From positions 1,426,001 through 1,490,000 of the forward strand of contig NZ_CP118605.1 in NCBI RefSeq assembly GCF_029869925.1: 64,000 bases of DNA, in the 5' to 3' direction. Positions within the stretch are counted from its first letter, which is position 1, and each line of letters opens with the position of its first letter. This DNA is from Microbulbifer bruguierae. GTDB lineage: Bacteria > Pseudomonadota > Gammaproteobacteria > Pseudomonadales > Cellvibrionaceae. Positions 1 through 9,435 of this stretch are shown here, piece by piece. A program made the position numbers and the translations under genes. Under the pieces are notes generated by a model that was not told the origin of the DNA, made no database searches, and saw only the letters and a program-made list of their open reading frames with translations.

Positions 1-2
1 GC

Positions 3-353
3 TTGATCGATGGTATCGGTGTAGTGCTGCAACGCCCGCCACTGCCCAACTGCTTTCACGACCACCAGCAGCGCCTGCGCCTGGTAACCACCGAACTGGA
101 CTTCGCCGATGTACTGGCCGCGGCACTGGATGAAATACGCGAGTACGGCAGCCAAAGCGCCGTGGTGCTGCACCACCTGCTGGATGCACTGCAGCAACTG
201 GCGGAAATCTGCAGCCGCGAGGAAGACAGGCGCGCACTGAAATACTGTGTCGAACGCCTGGCGGAAGACTGTGAAAAACAGATCGACGACAAATACGACA
301 CCACAACCATCCAGAAAAAAATCAATCACCTGCGCACCCAGCTCCTGCCCTAG
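3..353 (+). CDS. DUF2254 family membrane protein, C-terminal part
   Basis: This is the last ~116 residues of a gene that begins before the window; the frame is open to the left edge. The segment reads like the soluble C-terminal tail of DUF2254 proteins, predicted integral membrane proteins of unknown role. Matching parts are the 'LIDGIGVVLQRPPLP' stretch, an 'RLRLVTTELDFADVLAAALD' stretch and then 'EIREYGSQS', where this family has a conserved D-x-I-R-x-Y-G. The rest is helical and charged and ends in a Lys/Gln-rich tail. No membrane segment is present in the visible part. The family assignment is by recognition of these short blocks only. The gene is followed by a spacer and then bfr on the same strand, with no sign that the two form an operon. 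Confidence 0.6.
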   Translation: MIDGIGVVLQRPPLPNCFHDHQQRLRLVTTELDFADVLAAALDEIREYGSQSAVVLHHLLDALQQLAEICSREEDRRALKYCVERLAEDCEKQIDDKYDTTTIQKKINHLRTQLLP

Positions 354-663
354 CGCCTTCCGTAATGGAAACCCATATTCGCCACGCGCCCACAAACAAT
401 CTAAACGGCAATTATTCGCATTGATTTTTTCTGCCGTTTTCCAATTAATTTTCGTGCTTTTTCCCTGCACGTTCCGCGAAAATCGGCGCTTGACTTGCCA
501 AACCCTGCAACGCAAACTCACCCGCAAAGCCGTAGCGACCCTACAATTCGTGAGAGAAAAATGGGGTTCGGAAATCCGCAAGGATTTACCCCTATATCAT
601 TCGGTGCGCGCTTAGGATTTCTATGATTAATAAAACGTCCTTTCAGGACACAAGGAGATAGCA
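354..663 (+). promoter_or_regulatory. 310-bp spacer upstream of bfr
   Basis: No gene is apparent. The stretch should contain the bfr promoter. A TATGAT hexamer at 622-627 could be a -10 element but has no good -35 partner, and a TTGACT at 490-495 has no good -10 partner. A clear ribosome binding site (AGGAG) lies at 651-655, just before bfr. I cannot identify a Fur or IscR site with confidence. Confidence 0.3.
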
Positions 664-1146
664 ATGAAAGGCGATCCCAAGGTTATCGAACATTTGAACA
701 AGGCACTGGGCAATGAGCTAATCGCCATCAACCAGTATTTCCTGCACTCGCGTATGTTCAAAGACTGGGGCCTGAAGGAACTGGCAGACAAGGAATACCA
801 CGAGTCCATCGACGAAATGAAACACGCCGACTGGCTGATCGAGCGGATTCTGTTTCTCGAGGGCATTCCCAACCTGCAACACTTGGGCAAGCTGCTGATC
901 GGTGAAAACACCGAGGAAATGCTCAAGTGCGATCTCAAGCTGGAGCAGAAAGCCATTCCCGACCTGCGCGATGGCATCGCTTACTGCGAATCCGTGCGCG
1001 ACTACGGCAGTCGCGAACTGCTGGAGAAAATTCTCGAGTCTGAAGAAGAGCACGTGGACTGGCTGGAAACCCAGCTGGGCCTGATCGACAAGGTCGGCCT
1101 GCAGAATTACCTGCAAACCCAGATGGCCCGCGCTTCCGAAGAGTAA
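664..1146 (+). CDS. bfr: Bacterioferritin
   Basis: This is a 160-residue heme-containing ferritin that oxidises Fe(II) at a di-iron centre and stores it in a 24-subunit cytoplasmic shell. All ferroxidase ligands of the E. coli protein are present at the same numbers: Glu18, Glu51, His54, Glu94, Glu127 and His130. The axial heme ligand Met52 lies in the 'DEMKHAD' motif. The length matches the family and the ATG is preceded by a strong AGGAG. It is convergent with the monothiol glutaredoxin gene, and a bidirectional terminator separates the two. Having an iron-storage and an iron-sulfur trafficking gene side by side fits iron homeostasis, although they are not co-transcribed. Confidence 0.97.
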   Translation: MKGDPKVIEHLNKALGNELIAINQYFLHSRMFKDWGLKELADKEYHESIDEMKHADWLIERILFLEGIPNLQHLGKLLIGENTEEMLKCDLKLEQKAIPDLRDGIAYCESVRDYGSRELLEKILESEEEHVDWLETQLGLIDKVGLQNYLQTQMARASEE

Positions 1147-1160
1147 ACGTACTACCCATC

Positions 1161-1190
1161 TTGTAGGAGCCTGCTTGCAGGCGCCTACAA
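1161..1190. repeat. REP-like inverted repeat, family A
   Basis: This hairpin pairs TTGTAGG and GCCTGC with GCAGGC and CCTACAA around a TT loop, with one mismatch. It is the fullest copy of a repeat with core GTAGGAGCCTGCTTGCAGGC. Further copies in either orientation lie near 7791, 53127, 53232, 54837, 59461, 59508 and 63437-63490. Confidence 0.8.
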
Positions 1191-1211
1191 CAAAGTTGGG
1201 GAGAAAAGGCC

Positions 1212-1253
1212 GGGCACAAAAAAACCGCGAAATTTCGCGGTTTTTTTGTGCCC
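1212..1253. terminator. Bidirectional terminator between bfr and grxD
   Basis: This is a perfect 42-bp palindrome. A GC-rich stem (CCGCGAAA/TTTCGCGG) is flanked by A7 on one side and T7 on the other, then GGGCAC/GTGCCC. It has the form of an intrinsic terminator in both directions, as expected between two convergent genes. Confidence 0.93.
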
Positions 1254-1283
1254 CCAGAAACCTGATCCGGGTAACAGCAACGA

Positions 1284-1616
1284 TTACTCGCCCTGCTCGG
1301 CTCCCTTGGTCGCTTCTTCAATCAACGTCTTCAGTTCGCCGCTCTCATACATCTCCATGATGATGTCGCAACCGCCGATCAGCTCGCCCTTGACCCACAG
1401 CTGCGGGAAGGTCGGCCAGTTGGCGTACTTCGGCAGTTCCTGACGGATATCCGGGTTTGCCAGAATGTCCACATAGGCAAATCGCTGGCCACAGGCCATG
1501 ATCGCCTGGGATGCGCGCATGGAAAAACCACACTGGGGCGCATTGGGGCTGCCCTTCATATAAAGCAGAATGTCGTTGTCGGCGATCTGCTGTTTGATGT
1601 TCTCCAGAGTATCCAT
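1284..1616 (-). CDS. grxD: Monothiol glutaredoxin Grx4
   Basis: This 110-residue CGFS-type glutaredoxin binds a labile [2Fe-2S] cluster with glutathione and passes it to other proteins, usually with BolA partners. Visible motifs are the Lys of 'YMKGSP' before the active site, the single-cysteine 'CGFS' at residues 29-32, the 'WPTFPQLWVKGELIGGCDI' cis-Pro/glutathione-binding block and a conserved acidic tail. The frame stays open further upstream, but the family's usual start is the Met of 'MDTLENIKQQI', which gives the normal length. The gene is divergent from argD across a ~235-bp spacer and convergent with bfr. Confidence 0.95.
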   Translation of the reverse strand: MDTLENIKQQIADNDILLYMKGSPNAPQCGFSMRASQAIMACGQRFAYVDILANPDIRQELPKYANWPTFPQLWVKGELIGGCDIIMEMYESGELKTLIEEATKGAEQGE

Positions 1617-1851
1617 AGTGGAAGCAAACCTCGGGTTGGAAAATTTGCGGCCACGGGCGGGGCCCGAAGCCGATCGATCACGGGAAAGCGCGCATTGTAC
1701 CTGATTCCCTCCAGCGCGCACGCCCCGCTGGTGCCGTCGCCTCGCTGTGCTAGTATTGCCGGCTTCCCGGGGAATTCGCGGCAAAATAACGCGCCAAGCG
1801 CATTTTCTGCGGCTCCCCTTTTTGTGGCCCACCTACAGAGGAGATAGCAAA

Positions 1852-3039
1852 GTGGCCAATCCCGCACTGATGCAAAACTACGGTAACAGAACCCTGACCC
1901 TGGTCAGAGGTGAAGGCAATTACGTGTGGGACGATGCAGACCGACGCTATCTCGACGCTCTCTCCGGAATTGCCGTGTGCGGCCTCGGACACTGCCACCC
2001 GGCGGTCACCGCTGCCATCCAGGATCAGGCCAGCACCCTGTTGCACACCTCCAACCTGTACAACCTGCTGCCCCAGGAGAAACTGGCGGAACAGCTGGTC
2101 GCGCTGTCGGGTATGGACAATGTGTTCTTTTCCAATTCCGGTGCCGAGGCCAACGAGGCCGCGATCAAACTGGCACGCAAGCTCGGCAACGAGCGCGGTC
2201 TCGCCTGCCCCAAAATTATTGTGACCGAAGGCGCGTTCCACGGCCGCACCCTGGCCACCCTCACTGCCACCGGCAACCCCAAGGTGCAGCAAGGCTTCGC
2301 ACCGCTGCCAGAAGGTTTCCTGCGGGTTCCTTATAACGATGTGAAGGCGATCGAGAAGCTCGCCGCCGAGCACAGCGACATCGTCGCGATTCTGGTGGAG
2401 CCGGTGCAGGGCGAAGGCGGTATCCGCATTCCCGACGCCGATTATCTTCCCAGACTGCGCACCCTGTGCGATCAGCAGGACTGGTTCCTGATGCTGGACG
2501 AAATCCAGACCGCCAACGGCCGCAGCGGCAAACTGTTCGCCTACCAGCACTGCCCGGGCCTGTTGCCGGACGTGGTCACCACCGCCAAGGGGCTCGGCAA
2601 CGGTGTTCCCATCGGCGCCTGCCTCGCCCGCGGCAAGGCGGCCCAGCTGTTTACCGCCGGTACACACGGCTCCACCTTCGGTGGCAACCCGCTGGCCTGC
2701 CGCGCAGCGCTCGCGGTCCTGGAAACCCTGCAGGGCGAACAGCTGATCGAACGGGCCACGGAACTCGGCAGCCAGTTACTGGACCAGCTGCAACGCGAAC
2801 TGGCAGGCTGTCCCCATGTAAAAGAGATCCGCGGTCTCGGACTGTTGATCGGCATCGAGCTGGATCGCCCCTGCGGCGACCTGGTGGAACTGGCCCGCAA
2901 CCAGGGCCTGCTGATCAACGTCACCGCCGGCAATGTGGTGCGCCTGTTGCCGCCACTCACCCTGACCGATGCGGAGTGTCAGCAGATCGCCACCGGCGTC
3001 GCCGGCCTGATTCGCGACTTCGCCCAACAGGCCGCCTGA
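1852..3039 (+). CDS. argD: Acetylornithine/succinyldiaminopimelate aminotransferase
   Basis: This class III PLP-dependent aminotransferase of about 395 residues catalyses N-acetylornithine formation in arginine synthesis, and often the succinyl-DAP step of lysine synthesis. The PLP lysine sits in '[14 protein letters not shown]', the Asp of the ring-nitrogen contact in '[20 protein letters not shown]', and the phosphate-binding '[14 protein letters not shown]' block is intact. I chose the GTG at 1852 because a good AGAGGAGA site lies at 1837-1844 and the protein then begins '[15 protein letters not shown]', as in relatives. A downstream ATG at 1870 is the alternative. argF follows after 17 bp, so the two are surely one operon. 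No ARG box is obvious in the spacer. Confidence 0.95.
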   Translation: MANPALMQNYGNRTLTLVRGEGNYVWDDADRRYLDALSGIAVCGLGHCHPAVTAAIQDQASTLLHTSNLYNLLPQEKLAEQLVALSGMDNVFFSNSGAEANEAAIKLARKLGNERGLACPKIIVTEGAFHGRTLATLTATGNPKVQQGFAPLPEGFLRVPYNDVKAIEKLAAEHSDIVAILVEPVQGEGGIRIPDADYLPRLRTLCDQQDWFLMLDEIQTANGRSGKLFAYQHCPGLLPDVVTTAKGLGNGVPIGACLARGKAAQLFTAGTHGSTFGGNPLACRAALAVLETLQGEQLIERATELGSQLLDQLQRELAGCPHVKEIRGLGLLIGIELDRPCGDLVELARNQGLLINVTAGNVVRLLPPLTLTDAECQQIATGVAGLIRDFAQQAA

Positions 3040-3056
3040 ATACGGAGAAAACAACC

Positions 3057-3965
3057 ATGGCAGTCAGACATTTTCTCACCCTCCTCGACCTGAGCCGGGA
3101 CGAACTGCGCGCGGTGATCGAGCGCGCCATCGAACTCAAGGCACTACGTAACCAGGGCGTTTCCAGCGAGCCGTTCCGCAACAAGGTGCTGGGGATGATC
3201 TTCGAGAAATCCTCCACCCGCACCCGGGTCTCGTTCGAGGCCGGCATGGCGCAATTGGGCGGCAGCGCCCTGTTCCTGTCCCCGCGGGATACCCAGCTCG
3301 GCCGCGGCGAGCCTATTGAAGACAGCGCGCGGGTCATCTCGCGCATGGTGGACATGGTGATGATCCGCACCTTCGGCCACAACGTGCTGGAGCGCTTTGC
3401 CGAATACAGCAAGGTACCGGTGATCAACGCCCTGTCCGACAGTTACCACCCCTGCCAGCTGCTGGCGGATCTGCAGACCTATGTGGAACACCGCGGCAGC
3501 CCCGAGGGTAAAGTGGTGGCCTGGGTGGGCGACGGCAACAATATGTGCCACTCCTATATCAACGCCGCACGCCAGTACGACTTTGAACTGCGCATTGCCT
3601 GCCCCGAAGGCTACGACCCGGACGAAAGCATTGTCGCCGGCGATCGCGTATCCATCGTGCGCAAACCGGTAGACGCCGTGCGCGGCGCGGACTGGGTTGC
3701 CACGGACGTATGGGCCTCCATGGGTCAGGAAACCGAGCAGCAGATTCGCATCAAGGCGTTCGACGGCTTCCTGGTAGACCACGAGCTGATGAGCCACGCC
3801 AACAGCGATGCGATTTTCATGCACTGCCTGCCCGCCCACCGCGGCGAGGAAGTCAGTGGTGAGCTGCTGGAGGACGACGCCATCTCCGTGGTGTGGGACG
3901 AAGCCGAAAACCGCCTGCACGCGCAGAAGGCACTGATGGAATTCCTGCTGGACAACAGCAACTGA
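3057..3965 (+). CDS. argF: Ornithine carbamoyltransferase
   Basis: This 302-residue enzyme transfers the carbamoyl group from carbamoyl phosphate to ornithine, giving citrulline. The carbamoyl-phosphate binding motif '[10 protein letters not shown]' is near residue 48, followed by '[11 protein letters not shown]' in the middle. The ornithine-side '[12 protein letters not shown]' loop is near the C terminus and includes the catalytic Cys. Length and motif order match anabolic ArgF. The ATG at 3057 follows an ACGGAGAA site and lies 17 bp after argD, giving an argD-argF operon that ends at a strong terminator. Confidence 0.97.
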   Translation: MAVRHFLTLLDLSRDELRAVIERAIELKALRNQGVSSEPFRNKVLGMIFEKSSTRTRVSFEAGMAQLGGSALFLSPRDTQLGRGEPIEDSARVISRMVDMVMIRTFGHNVLERFAEYSKVPVINALSDSYHPCQLLADLQTYVEHRGSPEGKVVAWVGDGNNMCHSYINAARQYDFELRIACPEGYDPDESIVAGDRVSIVRKPVDAVRGADWVATDVWASMGQETEQQIRIKAFDGFLVDHELMSHANSDAIFMHCLPAHRGEEVSGELLEDDAISVVWDEAENRLHAQKALMEFLLDNSN

Positions 3966-3974
3966 TACATCGGT

Positions 3975-4011
3975 AAAAAGGGGCGCCGGGCTACTCCGGC
4001 GCCCCCTTTTT
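3975..4011 (+). terminator. argDF terminator
   Basis: A GGGGCGCCGG/CCGGCGCCCC stem with a six-base loop is preceded by A5 and followed by a T-run. It starts 10 bases after the argF stop. Confidence 0.9.
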
Positions 4012-4282
4012 CTGATCACTTTTCGTACAAACCTCCCCCCCGTGCCCCGCCACACCACAGCAGGAACAATCCGTGCATTTTTTGACCTACCGGTGCCCTT
4101 TTGATCAGTGAATAATCAGCTCCAAATTATTATTGCTGCGCTTAATTTGAGGCGTGGTTGCTATTAAAAAATATTCTGAAAAATCCCGGGCAACCGACGC
4201 CATTGCTCATTTTTTATACCCAGCCAGTAACTACGGGCGCTAGCGAGCAGAAAATTTAACCGCCGCACCGACTACCCACAAA

Positions 4283-4444
4283 TTATCCACAACTAACCCC
4301 TAAGTTATCCGCCTTGAATTAGGCCCCCAACCGCATTATCTTGTTGGTCATTCGAGTACGGACCCCAACATATTGGGTTTCAGGGGCAAATGACCCCGCG
4401 GAAAACGGCACACCTCGCCTGAATCCAACCACAACATCTTGTGT
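4283..4444 (+). promoter_or_regulatory. nrdAB promoter with DnaA box and three NrdR-like boxes
   Basis: A consensus DnaA box, TTATCCACA, lies at 4283-4291, and a weaker one, TTATCCGCC, at 4305-4313. A sigma70-type promoter follows directly: TTGAAT at 4314-4319, a 17-bp spacer, then TATCTT at 4337-4342. Three 16-bp sites resemble the NrdR consensus ACACWATATATTGTGT: 4331-4346 (overlapping the -10), 4363-4378 and 4429-4444. Their centres are 32 and 66 bp apart, close to whole helical turns; a ~32-bp pair spacing is typical of NrdR. DnaA and NrdR control of nrdAB is established in E. coli; here it is inferred from the sequence. Confidence 0.7.
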
Positions 4445-4855
4445 TCCGACTCCGTCGCACCTACAACGATCGACCTGCAAACAGCCCGCGACCGGGCACG
4501 AGTGGCTTGGCCCGCAACTTGCGTGTTCCGTTCAAGTCCAGGTGCGCACAATCTGACGCAGTATCACGCAGTACCCCGCAAGAGTTACCCGAGCGAAGCC
4601 CTGGCTTCGTCATCACTGCTTGTGCCTGCCGGATCAATCCGGTCAGCCCGCGGCCGATGGCCCCGCGGCGGGAAAGAGTTACTAAAGAGATACTGCGGGA
4701 GAGAGAACAGGAAGAGATAGTAAAGGCGCCAGTAGACCCCAGCCGGTCGCGGGCTCCCGGATAAACCGTTTCGGCGACAAGCCAACGTTTCAAAATACCA
4801 AAGTAAAAACCAAAGCGAGTCACACGCGACGCGCACACTAACTACGGAGAATTTC
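4445..4855 (+). other. Long structured nrdA 5' leader
   Basis: If transcription starts near 4349, the message carries a ~500-nt leader with no convincing gene. It holds several stable hairpins: CGAAGCC/GGCTTCG at 4593-4608, CCGGAT/ATCCGG at 4628-4641, and a GC-rich stem around 4645-4672 (GCGGCC/GGCCCCGC). A purine-rich tract (GAGAGAGAACAGGAAGAGA) follows near 4700. No known riboswitch is recognised. The nrdA ribosome binding site is CGGAGA at 4845-4850. Confidence 0.4.
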
Positions 4856-7786
4856 ATGCACACAGAGACAGGGCGTTCTCAGCCTGTGCCAAATGGCACC
4901 ACCAAGGATTCGGTTAGCGACCAGGCCAGCAGCAACACCACCCTCGCTGCGACAGCCCCTGGCCAAGTCCGTGTGATCAAGCGTAACGGTACCGTCGTCC
5001 CCTATGACGACGGCAAAATCTCCGTGGCCGTAACCAAAGCTTTCCTCGCCGTTGAAGGTGGCACCGCGGCCGCCTCCAGCCGCATCCACGAGCGCGTGGC
5101 GGATCTGGTGTCCCACATCAGCGCTACCTTCAAGCGCCGTATGCCTTCCGGTGGCACCATCCACATCGAAGAGATTCAGGACCAGGTAGAACTGGAACTG
5201 ATGCGCGCCGGCGAGCACAAGATTGCCCGCGACTACGTACTCTACCGCGAAGAGCACGCGCGCCTGCGTAAAGAAAAAGAACAGCAGAAAGCCGCTGCCC
5301 AACAGCCCGCCGATGCCCACCCGAGCATCCGTGTAAAACTGGAAGACGGCAGCCTGATCCCGCTGGACATGGAGCGCCTGCGCACCATCGTCAGCGAAGC
5401 CTGTGAAGGCCTCACCGACGTGGACGGCGAACTGATCCTGTCCGAAGCGCTGAAGAACCTGTACGACGGCGTTTCCGAAACCGACATCAATACCGCACTG
5501 GTGATCACCGCGCGTACCCTGGTTGAGCAGGAGCCCAACTACACCTACGCCACCGCCTTCCTGCTGCTGGACAAACTGCGCGCCGAAGCCCTGCGCTTCC
5601 TGGACGTGGCTGAGTCCGCCACCCAGCAGGAAATGAAAACCCTGTACAAGCCGGCACTGGCCGCTTACGTCAAGCGCGGTATCGAGCTGGAACTGCTCGA
5701 CCCGGCACTGGCCAGCTTCGACCTGGAAAAACTGGGCGAGGCAATCAAGCCCGAGTGCGATCACCAGTTCACCTACCTCGGCCTGCAGACCCTGTACGAC
5801 CGCTACTTCCTGCATTCCGACGAAGTGCGTTTCGAACTGCCGCAGCTGTTCTTCATGCGTGTGTCCATGGGCCTCGCCATTAATGAAGAGAACCCCAACG
5901 AGCGCGCGATCGAGTTCTACAACCTGTTGAGCTCCTTCGACTACATGAGCTCCACCCCGACCCTGTTCAATGCCGGTACCCTGCGTCCGCAGCTGTCTTC
6001 CTGCTACCTGACTACCGTTCCAGACGACCTGCACGGCATCTACGGCGCCATCCAGGACAACGCCATGCTGTCCAAGTGGGCCGGCGGCCTGGGCAACGAC
6101 TGGACGCCCGTACGCAGCCTGGGTTCCTACATCAAGGGCACCAACGGCAAATCCCAGGGTGTGGTTCCTTTCCTGAAAGTGGCCAACGACACCGCGGTAG
6201 CGGTGAACCAGGGCGGCAAGCGCAAGGGCGCCGTGTGTGCCTATCTGGAAACCTGGCACCTGGACATCGAGGAATTCCTCGAACTGCGCAAAAACACCGG
6301 TGACGACCGTCGCCGTACCCACGACATGAACACCGCCAACTGGGTACCGGACCTGTTCATGAAGCGTGTGTTCGAAGACAAGGAGTGGACCCTCTTCTCG
6401 CCGGCGGACACCCCCGACCTGCACGACCTGTTCGGCAACAAGTTTGAAGAGCGTTACACCCACTACGAGAAAATGGCCGCCGAAGGCAAGCTGCGCCTGC
6501 ACAAGAAAGTGCGCGCGCTCGACCTGTGGCGCAAGATGCTGGGCATGCTGTTTGAAACCGGCCACCCCTGGATCACCTTCAAGGACGCCTGTAACCTGCG
6601 CAGCCCGCAGCAGCACGCCGGTGTGGTTCACAGCTCCAACCTGTGCACCGAGATCACCCTGAACACCAAGGCGAACGACGAAATCGCGGTATGTAACCTG
6701 GGCTCCGTAAACCTGTCCCAGCACATCGGCGAAGACGGCAAGCTCGACATGGGCAAGCTGGAAAGCACCGTGAAGACCGCCGTGCGCATGCTCGATAACG
6801 TCATCGACATCAACTACTACTCCGTGGAAACCGCGCGTCAGTCCAACATGCGCCACCGTCCGGTGGGCCTGGGCCTGATGGGCTTCCAGGACGCGCTGTA
6901 CAAGGCCGGCATCTCCTACTCCAGCGATGAAGCCGTGCAGTTCGCCGACACCACCATGGAAGCGATCAGCTACTACGCCATCTCCACCTCCAGCGACCTG
7001 GCGGCAGAGCGCGGCAGCTACGGCAGCTACGAAGGTTCCCTGTGGAGCCAGGGCATCCTGCCGATCGACTCCATCGAAATCCTGGCCAAGAACCGCGGTG
7101 AGCAGTTCATCGACCAGGACACCAGCAGCACCCTCGAATGGGATCTGGTGCGCGAGAAGGTAGCCAGCCAGGGCATGCGTAACTCCAACGTGATGGCCAT
7201 CGCCCCGACCGCGACCATCGCCAACATTACCGGCGTATCCCAGTCCATCGAGCCCACGTACCAGAACCTGTACGTGAAATCGAACCTGTCTGGTGAATTC
7301 ACCGTGGTGAACCCCTACCTGGTACACGACCTGAAAGCCCGCGGCCTGTGGGACAAGGTGATGGTCAATGACCTCAAGTACTACGAGGGTTCCGTGCAGA
7401 AGATCGACCGTATCCCGGCCGACCTGAAAGCCAAATACGCCACCGCGTTTGAAGTGGAGCCGCGCTGGATCGTGGACGCCGCCAGCCGCCGCCAGAAGTG
7501 GATCGATCAGGCCCAGTCCCTGAACCTCTACATCGCCGGCGCCGACGGCAAGAAGCTGGACCTGACCTACCGCATGGCCTGGTTCCGCGGTCTCAAGACC
7601 ACCTACTACCTGCGCGCACTGGCTGCTACCTCCACGGAAAAGTCCACCGTGACCACCGGCACCCTGAACGCGGTAAGTGCCGGCGGCAGCGCCCCGGTCG
7701 CCGCAGCACCCCAGGCCGAACCCGCCCCGGCTGCAGTGCCCAAAGCCTGCTCCCTGGACGATCCGGACTGCGAAGCCTGCCAGTAA
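4856..7786 (+). CDS. nrdA: Ribonucleoside-diphosphate reductase alpha subunit, class Ia
   Basis: This is the 976-residue catalytic subunit, which reduces ribonucleoside diphosphates to deoxyribonucleotides in the cytoplasm. Two ATP-cone allosteric domains lie at the N terminus: one from about residue 38 ('VRVIKRNGTVVPYDDGKI') and one from about 155 ('IRVKLEDGSLIPLDMERL'). That is the arrangement of the Pseudomonas-type enzyme, not the shorter E. coli one. Active-site elements are the 'SSCYLTT' cysteine near 380, the 'NLCTEI' Asn-Cys-Glu triad near 594 and the paired C-terminal cysteines 'CEAC'. An Ala/Pro-rich linker precedes the tail that carries those cysteines. nrdB follows 265 bp downstream. 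Confidence 0.97.
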   Translation: MHTETGRSQPVPNGTTKDSVSDQASSNTTLAATAPGQVRVIKRNGTVVPYDDGKISVAVTKAFLAVEGGTAAASSRIHERVADLVSHISATFKRRMPSGGTIHIEEIQDQVELELMRAGEHKIARDYVLYREEHARLRKEKEQQKAAAQQPADAHPSIRVKLEDGSLIPLDMERLRTIVSEACEGLTDVDGELILSEALKNLYDGVSETDINTALVITARTLVEQEPNYTYATAFLLLDKLRAEALRFLDVAESATQQEMKTLYKPALAAYVKRGIELELLDPALASFDLEKLGEAIKPECDHQFTYLGLQTLYDRYFLHSDEVRFELPQLFFMRVSMGLAINEENPNERAIEFYNLLSSFDYMSSTPTLFNAGTLRPQLSSCYLTTVPDDLHGIYGAIQDNAMLSKWAGGLGNDWTPVRSLGSYIKGTNGKSQGVVPFLKVANDTAVAVNQGGKRKGAVCAYLETWHLDIEEFLELRKNTGDDRRRTHDMNTANWVPDLFMKRVFEDKEWTLFSPADTPDLHDLFGNKFEERYTHYEKMAAEGKLRLHKKVRALDLWRKMLGMLFETGHPWITFKDACNLRSPQQHAGVVHSSNLCTEITLNTKANDEIAVCNLGSVNLSQHIGEDGKLDMGKLESTVKTAVRMLDNVIDINYYSVETARQSNMRHRPVGLGLMGFQDALYKAGISYSSDEAVQFADTTMEAISYYAISTSSDLAAERGSYGSYEGSLWSQGILPIDSIEILAKNRGEQFIDQDTSSTLEWDLVREKVASQGMRNSNVMAIAPTATIANITGVSQSIEPTYQNLYVKSNLSGEFTVVNPYLVHDLKARGLWDKVMVNDLKYYEGSVQKIDRIPADLKAKYATAFEVEPRWIVDAASRRQKWIDQAQSLNLYIAGADGKKLDLTYRMAWFRGLKTTYYLRALAATSTEKSTVTTGTLNAVSAGGSAPVAAAPQAEPAPAAVPKACSLDDPDCEACQ

Positions 7787-7790
7787 CTTT

Positions 7791-7844
7791 GTAGGAGCCT
7801 GCTTGCAGGCGAACTCACGAGCCTCGCGAAGCGAAGCTCGTGAG
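7791..7844. repeat. Family A REP-like repeat plus hairpin in the nrdA-nrdB spacer
   Basis: GTAGGAGCCTGCTTGCAGGC starts at 7791. It is followed by a separate stem, CTCACGAGC (7814-7822) with GCTCGTGAG (7836-7844), and a small inner CGCGAAGCG. It has no T-run, so it may act as an mRNA-stabilising or attenuating element between nrdA and nrdB, not as a terminator. Confidence 0.7.
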
Positions 7845-8051
7845 CAGAACCAAAGCCTCTCGGGGGAGAGCACCGCACGGACCAGTTACCCAGTAGCCGG
7901 CGCCGTGCAACCAAGACCATAAGCGCCACCCCGGCCCCGGAAATTGCTCACTAAAAAAGCAAACAAATCCGGGCCGGGCGCAGGCTGCAAAAAACACACA
8001 ATGCAGATGACCGTTTGGCACGGGAATCGCACGGAATTACAAGGGGAAGTC

Positions 8052-9338
8052 ATGCTCAGCTGGGACGATTTCGAGACTCAATCCAAAGCCGAACCCAAGG
8101 CCAAAGAACCGCAACCGGTGCCGGGCGCCCTGCAATCCGAGCAGGCAGTCACCGAACCCGGCGCTAGCTACCAGGTAGAGAGCGCCAGCAGTGCCCCGGC
8201 ACCGACCGCGGCCCAAGCCGAATCCTCGTTAACTGCAGCCGCCTCTTCTGCCGTAGAAGCCGCGCGCGCCGCCGTCGCCGACCTGGACCCGGCCCCGGGC
8301 CTCGAAGAACTGGAAATGGGCGCCGCCCGTATCCAGGTAGACGAAAAGCGCATCATCAACTGCCGCGCCGACCTGAACCAGCTGGTACCGTTCAAGTACG
8401 ACTGGGCCTGGCAGAAATACCTCGACGGCTGTGCCAACCACTGGATGCCGCAGGAAGTGAACATGAACAAAGACGTGTCCATGTGGAAAGACCCCGCCGG
8501 TCTGACCGAGGACGAGCGTCGCATCGTGGAATACTCCCTGGGTTACTTCTCCACCGCCGACTCCCTGGTAGCCAACAACCTGGTGCTGGCCATCTACCGC
8601 CACATCACCAACCCGGAATGCCGCCAGTACATCCTGCGTCAGTCGTTTGAAGAAGCCATCCACACCCACGCCTACCAGTACTGTGTAGAGTCCCTGGGCA
8701 TGGACGAAGGCGAAGTCTTCAACATGTACCGCGAAGTACCCAGCGTCGCCAAGAAAGCTGCGTGGAGCCTCGCGCACACCGGCTCCATCAGCGACCCCAA
8801 CTTCAAGACCGGCACCGTAGAAACCGACCAGGAACTGCTGCGCAACCTGATCGCCTTCTACGCCGTTACCGAAGGTATCTTCTTCTACTGTGGCTTCACC
8901 CAGATCCTGTCCATGGGCCGCCGCAACAAGATGACCGGCGTTGCCGAGCAGTTCCAGTACATCCTGCGCGACGAGTCCATGCACCTGAACTTCGGCATCG
9001 ACGTGATCAATCAGATCAAACTGGAAAACCCGCACCTGTGGACCGAAGCGTTCAAGCTGGAAGTAACCCAGATGATCCTGGAAGGTATGGAACTGGAAGT
9101 GGCCTACGCCCGCGACACCATGCCCCGCGGCGTACTCGGCATGAACGCAGCGATGATGGAGGAATACCTCCACTTCATCGCCAACCGTCGCCTGAGCCAG
9201 CTGGGCCTGAAAGAACAGTTCCCGGGCGCCCAGAACCCCTTCCCCTGGATGTCCGAGATCATGGACCTGCGCAAGGAGAAGAACTTCTTCGAAACACGGG
9301 TTATCGAATACCAGACCGGCGGTGCACTACAGTGGTAA
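8052..9338 (+). CDS. nrdB: Ribonucleoside-diphosphate reductase beta subunit, class Ia
   Basis: This 428-residue subunit houses the di-iron centre and stable tyrosyl radical that starts catalysis in NrdA. Iron-ligand helices are visible as '[16 protein letters not shown]' (about residue 200) and '[13 protein letters not shown]'. The C terminus, which docks on NrdA, ends 'YQTGGALQW'. The ATG at 8052 follows an AAGGGGAAG site; the frame is open further upstream but without a better start. Residues ~15-85 form an Ala/Pro/Glu-rich, probably unstructured extension before the conserved '[19 protein letters not shown]' start of the fold. Presumably co-transcribed with nrdA. Confidence 0.97.
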   Translation: MLSWDDFETQSKAEPKAKEPQPVPGALQSEQAVTEPGASYQVESASSAPAPTAAQAESSLTAAASSAVEAARAAVADLDPAPGLEELEMGAARIQVDEKRIINCRADLNQLVPFKYDWAWQKYLDGCANHWMPQEVNMNKDVSMWKDPAGLTEDERRIVEYSLGYFSTADSLVANNLVLAIYRHITNPECRQYILRQSFEEAIHTHAYQYCVESLGMDEGEVFNMYREVPSVAKKAAWSLAHTGSISDPNFKTGTVETDQELLRNLIAFYAVTEGIFFYCGFTQILSMGRRNKMTGVAEQFQYILRDESMHLNFGIDVINQIKLENPHLWTEAFKLEVTQMILEGMELEVAYARDTMPRGVLGMNAAMMEEYLHFIANRRLSQLGLKEQFPGAQNPFPWMSEIMDLRKEKNFFETRVIEYQTGGALQW

Positions 9339-9409
9339 ACCACTAAATGCATCGACTGTAGAAAAGGATTTACTACAACGAAGAGTCGCTCACAGGAAGA
9401 GAGGTATTG

Positions 9410-9435
9410 AAGCGGGCGTAATGCCCGCTTTTTTT
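9410..9435 (+). terminator. nrdAB terminator
   Basis: AAGCGGGC pairs with GCCCGCTT around a five-base loop, and a T-run follows. It marks the end of the core region; base composition becomes clearly AT-rich from here. Confidence 0.92.

Noticed and set aside
4520-4545. tRNA-like T-loop (GTTCAAGTCC) in the nrdA leader
   Set aside because: The flanking bases do not form a T-arm and no acceptor, D- or anticodon arm can be drawn.
4838-7873. A 1011-codon open frame antisense to nrdA
   Set aside because: It is a shadow of the GC-rich third positions of nrdA. The translation is Val/Gly/His-rich with no recognisable domain, and nrdA on the other strand has every family motif.
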